Positions 55,501-61,500 of a DNA stretch of 64,000 nucleotides are shown here, in pieces. A program made the position numbers and the translations under genes. Each line of letters begins with the position of its first letter. Within the stretch, counting starts at the first letter, position 1. The stretch is from Antedon mediterranea (Eukaryota; Echinodermata; Crinoidea; Comatulida; Antedonidae), in contig NC_092674.1 in the NCBI RefSeq assembly GCF_964355755.1, forward strand, positions 22,468,001-22,532,000, written 5' to 3'. A model generated the notes under the pieces. The model made no database searches and was not told the DNA's origin. It was given only the letters and a program-made list of their open reading frames with translations.

Positions 55501-58500
55501 AGTGTAATACCCTTTTCACATCTGCATAAATTGTTGTAACATACATTGATCTCCCAACTTAATATTACATGTTTTTATCACGCAATCGCGACCTTGTGTA
55601 ATCTCGGGAAAAGCATTGTCATTGTATAGTTTGGGGCGCTGTTTTTCCAATGAATGAGACAAATAGATAAAAAAACATCACTCTCTAATACTACAGTATG
55701 TTTTAATACCAGGACAAAGGACACATGCACAGTACTCGGGACAACAAGTTTTTCCTCAGAGCTCAGGAAAATGTTCACTAAATCTTCTTCTTCTTCACAC
55801 TACGCGAACCCTGTTACAACTTGTTTAAAGTTGGAGATGTGAAAAGGGTGTAAGTAGGCTTACAGCAGAGCAAGAACAAGTCTACCTTTTAAATGTATGT
55901 CACATAATGAATATGTTTTAGTATATATAAAAAAACAGTACCAATACCTCCTCCTTCGCAGACCTCTGGGGTACACATTAAGCCATCACCTTGGTACCCT
56001 TGTAGGCACAAGCACTGGTAACTTCCACTGTCCAGAACGCACACAGCATTCTCATGACAAGCTTGAGGTTCACAGGTCACATTCCCACTACTCTCACATT
56101 GACATATCAATGAGCAGTTTTCATTAGAATAGGTATCTCCAAGCTAAGTGAAAAAGTAATGGTTTACTTTATGTTAATTTATGCAGCTTATCCATCTAAG
56201 TGGCTGTAGTAAAATACTAAGTATTGAGTGGGAATTATTATGATTATTTGGTGAACAATGTTAATACACATCAAATTTGACAAAAAAAAGTGTGGTGTGC
56301 CCAAATATGGTAGTGATATGACATCATCGTTTCCATATGGGCACATCACAGTTTTGTGTTACATTTCTGTAGACAGAGCTTAAATAACAATAACTGCTTA
56401 CAGAATAATAAATATTATCTTCAACACATCCACAATCTTCCCAAGGCACACAATCGTCACCATCTTGCAGGAGACCATCTTCACATTGGCAGCCTTCACG
56501 GCATGGTTGATTGCTGGGACCAGGACCTGGAGTTCCCGTAATGAAGTCATAACATGTTTCTGGATATTCATCCACACAATACGAATACACGGAACCATCA
56601 GGACATTTCAATTCTTAATATATATATATATAAAATAATGTTATTATGTATTTATGATTATTTTAAGATAGCCATTTGAAGTATGATTTTGCTATGATAT
56701 AAAAGGATGTGTTGGCATCCAATTTTAACCCAAAAAAAATAGAAAAAGGCCTGTGAGCCATTTTAAGATATATTTAGTGCTTCTTTTGTTAATGTTTTGT
56801 TCTCATAGAAATAAATATTACATACAAACATATTGACTTAAAGCAACTGTATGCAGCATTCACACTAAGGTTAAGACAAACTCTACTTCAAGCTTTGAAA
56901 ATGTTAAATGTTGATTGTCTTCAATAAAAATATGTTTATTTCCATTTAAGGGAAATATCTAGATTTCATGAGTGATGATATATATGTTAAAGACTAGGAG
57001 CCTGTTCGGACAGAAAAAATGTACTTGTGTAATGGTCGCGTGTGGTGTAAATTTTGAGATAAACTTGCTGTTTCAAAAATCCACCTCATGGGGTGGATTT
57101 TCAATTACACCTTAAACCGCAAGCTGATTAACCGCAAGATTAGGAGCAATTTGACCTTAATAGTGTAAAGAGTGCATGAAATATGACCCTGCTGGGTATT
57201 TTTTTGTTAGTTTACACAAGTAAATTGTTCATCGTCCGAACAATCACTGATTACACATGTAAAGTTACACATGTAACTGATTTTACATCAGAACACAGCC
57301 TAGTACCTCTTTCATATCACCTAGAAAACTCTGGAGTTTACACTGATTTATAAACAAATTCTTACCACATAAAACGTCTCGCCAATCAAATGGGACATTA
57401 CTTCTGTCGACACATGCATGATAGTAAGTGGCCAGAGATTGGCAGACTTTTGTCTTATCGTTACCAGAGGCGCAAGCATCATATTCACAATCAGCAAAAA
57501 AAGCTTCACCATCAACAAAGTCTAAGCAATTTCCAATACCACCTGTAAATAGATATTAGTGTGGTAAAATAAATTTTATTTATTTCTGTCTTTAATGTAA
57601 CACACTTTTCAGAATAGATATTAGTTAAAACAGAAAATTTAGCTTCAGTGACTTCAACCACCAAATCAGAAAATATATACTGACCTTTAATAGCATAACA
57701 GTTTGAAAAAACATTTGACCCATTACAAGGGTCATACATTTCATCCTCTATAGTTTGCATTGTGTTACACTCATCTGGGTTGACGATCCAAGCATTTCCA
57801 AACATATATGTATAATTTAGCTAATAAATAAAATTGAGAAGGAAAATAAAAACTTGATATACTTAAATCACTTGTTGTTTCAAAAAACGTTTTTGCTGAA
57901 CAAGTTTGATAGTGTATACAAAGCTTAAAAAAACTGAACTAAAAAAACCAAACTTACGAGCATGCCTTCCTGGTTAGTGAAATCGTTTTCTGGGTTGTTG
58001 TCATAGCTACCACACAATCCAACTGTACAATTCATGTAGGTTGATGGGATTTTAATCTCTACATTACTAGATCCATCCCATGATACTTGTAAACCAAATA
58101 CGGTTTCAAGAACCTAAACAACAACCAATTTAATTTATTCTATAAAATTGATAATGCTGTGATGGTTGAAATTGGAAACATTTTTATACATGTTTATAAA
58201 TTGTATATGGATTGTTGGATAGAATTTCTTCTATTAATCCTTTCTTCCATTTAATCAATTTAAATTATACTTTGAAGTGCAGCATTTAACAATTTGGAAA
58301 TACAAAATCCATCCAATTTTACATTAATGAATAATCTAGATGTTTGGATTATATTGTGGGAGTATATTTGGGACTCATATAGGGTTGGTAGGGAGAACTT
58401 AGCTCTGCTAGCATTTCTACTTAAAGATATTGATACCTGAATATGTTTGGCAGTTCACAACATTCAGGGGCACGATAGGGTTCATCGGTAGGTTATGGTC

Positions 58501-61500
58501 TTGAGTTTGGGTATTTGGTGAACAAAATATTGACCCAAGCCTAACCATATCTAGTAATGTATACTCACCAGATAAAGACCAACTATTTTCACAGTCATTC
58601 CAGGGGTAACAATTGGCACTTGTCTAATGAAACCATTCAGGTAAATGTCCCTATCCTGAAGGAAAGCTATCTCCTACAATGGTATAATATGATATAAACA
58701 ATTAGGAAAGACAATCATGGTACAAAATAGTAAAGGTCTGTCTACACTATCAAACTTTATGTGACAACAAAATGTGACATGCCCATATATGGACATGATG
58801 ATGTCATATTACTACCATATTTGGGCATATCACTACCATATTTGGGCACATCACACTTTTTTGTCGAACTAGTTTGATAGAGTAGACAGAGCATAAGACA
58901 CCTGTCTTTATGACAGAGTTTGATTAAAGAGAATGTTCAGAAAACCAAACTGTATAGTAAAAAGTACAACATTTTTAAGGGAGTTTCTATCAGCGAGGAC
59001 AACTGGGAGATTAATTTATTATTTTTCTATTGGCACACCTGACTGTGCATCTAGTGTAAAGTTTTCAATCGGCACGGTCAACCTTGAAAACAAGACATTG
59101 AACACACATTAAGATGCTGATAACAAACAATAAACGTAATAGTCACCACGCTACCTATTGACTATTGGCACGACCAATCATACTGATATAAGTGGCTTAT
59201 TTACATGCACCGTCGACCTTGCTTATAGAAAATATAACATTACACACATAGTTGGCTGTGACGATAGCCTCAACCAAAGTTTATACCTGATCATTGAAGT
59301 AGATGTAAATTTCTCTGGTGTAAGCAACTTTATCGTTTTCTTCATACTTGTTATTTTTGGCCTCTACACTGAAGTATGTCACCATGCTATTATTACAAGA
59401 CTGTGATAACACATACTGGCAGCCTCCTTGATACTCATAGTCGACACCATCATATGTAGTATAGTGAGGATCCCCATATATAGTACACACAGCTTCCTCT
59501 GTTTATTAATTTAAACAAAATCAGTGAAGTAGGTATATGTTTCTCTTTACTCAAACACAAATTTACAGAATACTCTAGTTGTAAAATGTCAGTGTGTTAC
59601 ACTATCCACTGCTACAGGACTTGAAAATAATCCTAGCCATTAAGTGCAATCTTTGACTACAATGATCTTAAGGTGTTGTTGATCCTTAAGAAATCAGTTG
59701 ATAAAGATCACTGAAAGAGATCGTAAAATTCTGTACTCTGTTTAATAAACTAGCTTTTCCAAAAATCAGCCATAAAACTGAAGCTGAAATTCTTAATAAT
59801 TAATTCTTAATACCTTCTTCACATGTTTCTCCTCTGAATCCATAAGCACAAACACAATAATAACTTGTTTCATTGATTAAATTGCACATTCCTCCATTTT
59901 CACAAGGTAGAGAACCGCATGGATCAACTTTGAAAAAAAAAAGCTTATAACAATTATCCCACTGGGTAACAATAACCCCTATTTCTTAATTCTTGGGCAT
60001 GTGTTTTTTTTTCTATAAACAGGACCAACAGAGTGTAAAATATCCTAGGACATACAAGGCAATTAACAGTAGATTTTAGTACTGATCTTGTACAATTCTC
60101 CAAAACAAATACTTTATCACAACTAAATATATCTTTGCCAATTGATTGGTTTAAAGTAAACAAGGCCTACTGTAAGAATTGGTTATTTTATTCAATTCTT
60201 CTATTTAACAGTCAGATTTCTGCCAAAAAAGTTTTGTGTCAAGTGATAGGCTAATTTTCAACTCTTAAATATTCATTACACATTTCATGGGCATAGTTAT
60301 CGCTAACTTTTGGTAGTAATAAATTAGCTGAATGTAGGCTAAGATTGCCACTTCCAGGCTAAAAGATTTCCAAATAAGTAAATCAGAATTCTGTTGCCAT
60401 ACAAAAAAAATAATCTGAATACAGCATCAGGGAAAATTGAAATCATATATAAATCCTTACCAAATTCACAGTTCATGCCAATAAAGCCATCTGGGCAGAT
60501 ACAATCATAGTTTTCAGCATCTATGACCTCACAGGCTGCACTTTGAGCACATGGATTAGGGACACATGGATCATCTACATTATGATTAAAAATATCAATT
60601 TAGCATTAGCATACAGGTTTTGTGCTTTCTACTTTATGTTTCTCATATTATGGTGAACTGTGTGGCAAGCAAACCTGGTTGTCTCCTCCTTTGAAGACTC
60701 TTGAAGAGCAGAACTTCCAGAAAAAAAGTAATAAGAGAAAAAAAACAGAACATACAGGCGTAACAACTACTGCACAACAAACCCTCATCTGCAGCCATGT
60801 AGTAGTTGTATACAATAGTCTTTCATAAAATCTTTCGCAAAGTAAAGCTGAAATATTTCATTTAAGTTTAAAAGGCAATATCAGATTTTATATAATAATC
60901 ATTCTTTTTTTTTTCAAGTGGAAATTATAAAGAAAATCTACTATTATATTAAATTTATTTATAGTACATAATTATATAGTTATATAAATAATAAATAACT
61001 TATTTGCAGTATTTTATGATATTTTAATGAAACTTTCACAAAGTAAATAAATTATGCTCTTATATACTACATAAATTTCATGATTGTAATTCTCTTTACC
61101 TAACATGGAGTTATGGTTCTAAATCAAGAGGATTTATTAAACAAAAACTTACTTTCAAGTACAATAAACATAACATAACATGTTCCAAGATTAGGCTGAA
61201 TAGTTGACGTATCGGAAACGGTGTACATCACGATGGTTTTTCCAACTGGAAACACTCCAGTTGTAAAAATAGATTCCATCATACTGTCAACAGTATAAGT
61301 ATCCCCTCCAGGGGAAATATATGTGTAGTTGGTATTTACATTCGATACTTGCACATTATCACTCACATAAACAGTATAATTAATGGTAGCATTGGATTCA
61401 CCAAAGAGAACATATTCTGTGATTGTATCAGGACATTGCACAACTGGAGCTTCAACGTCTGAAAGTTAAGAAAAATAATATTTTATTAGTTAAATTACGA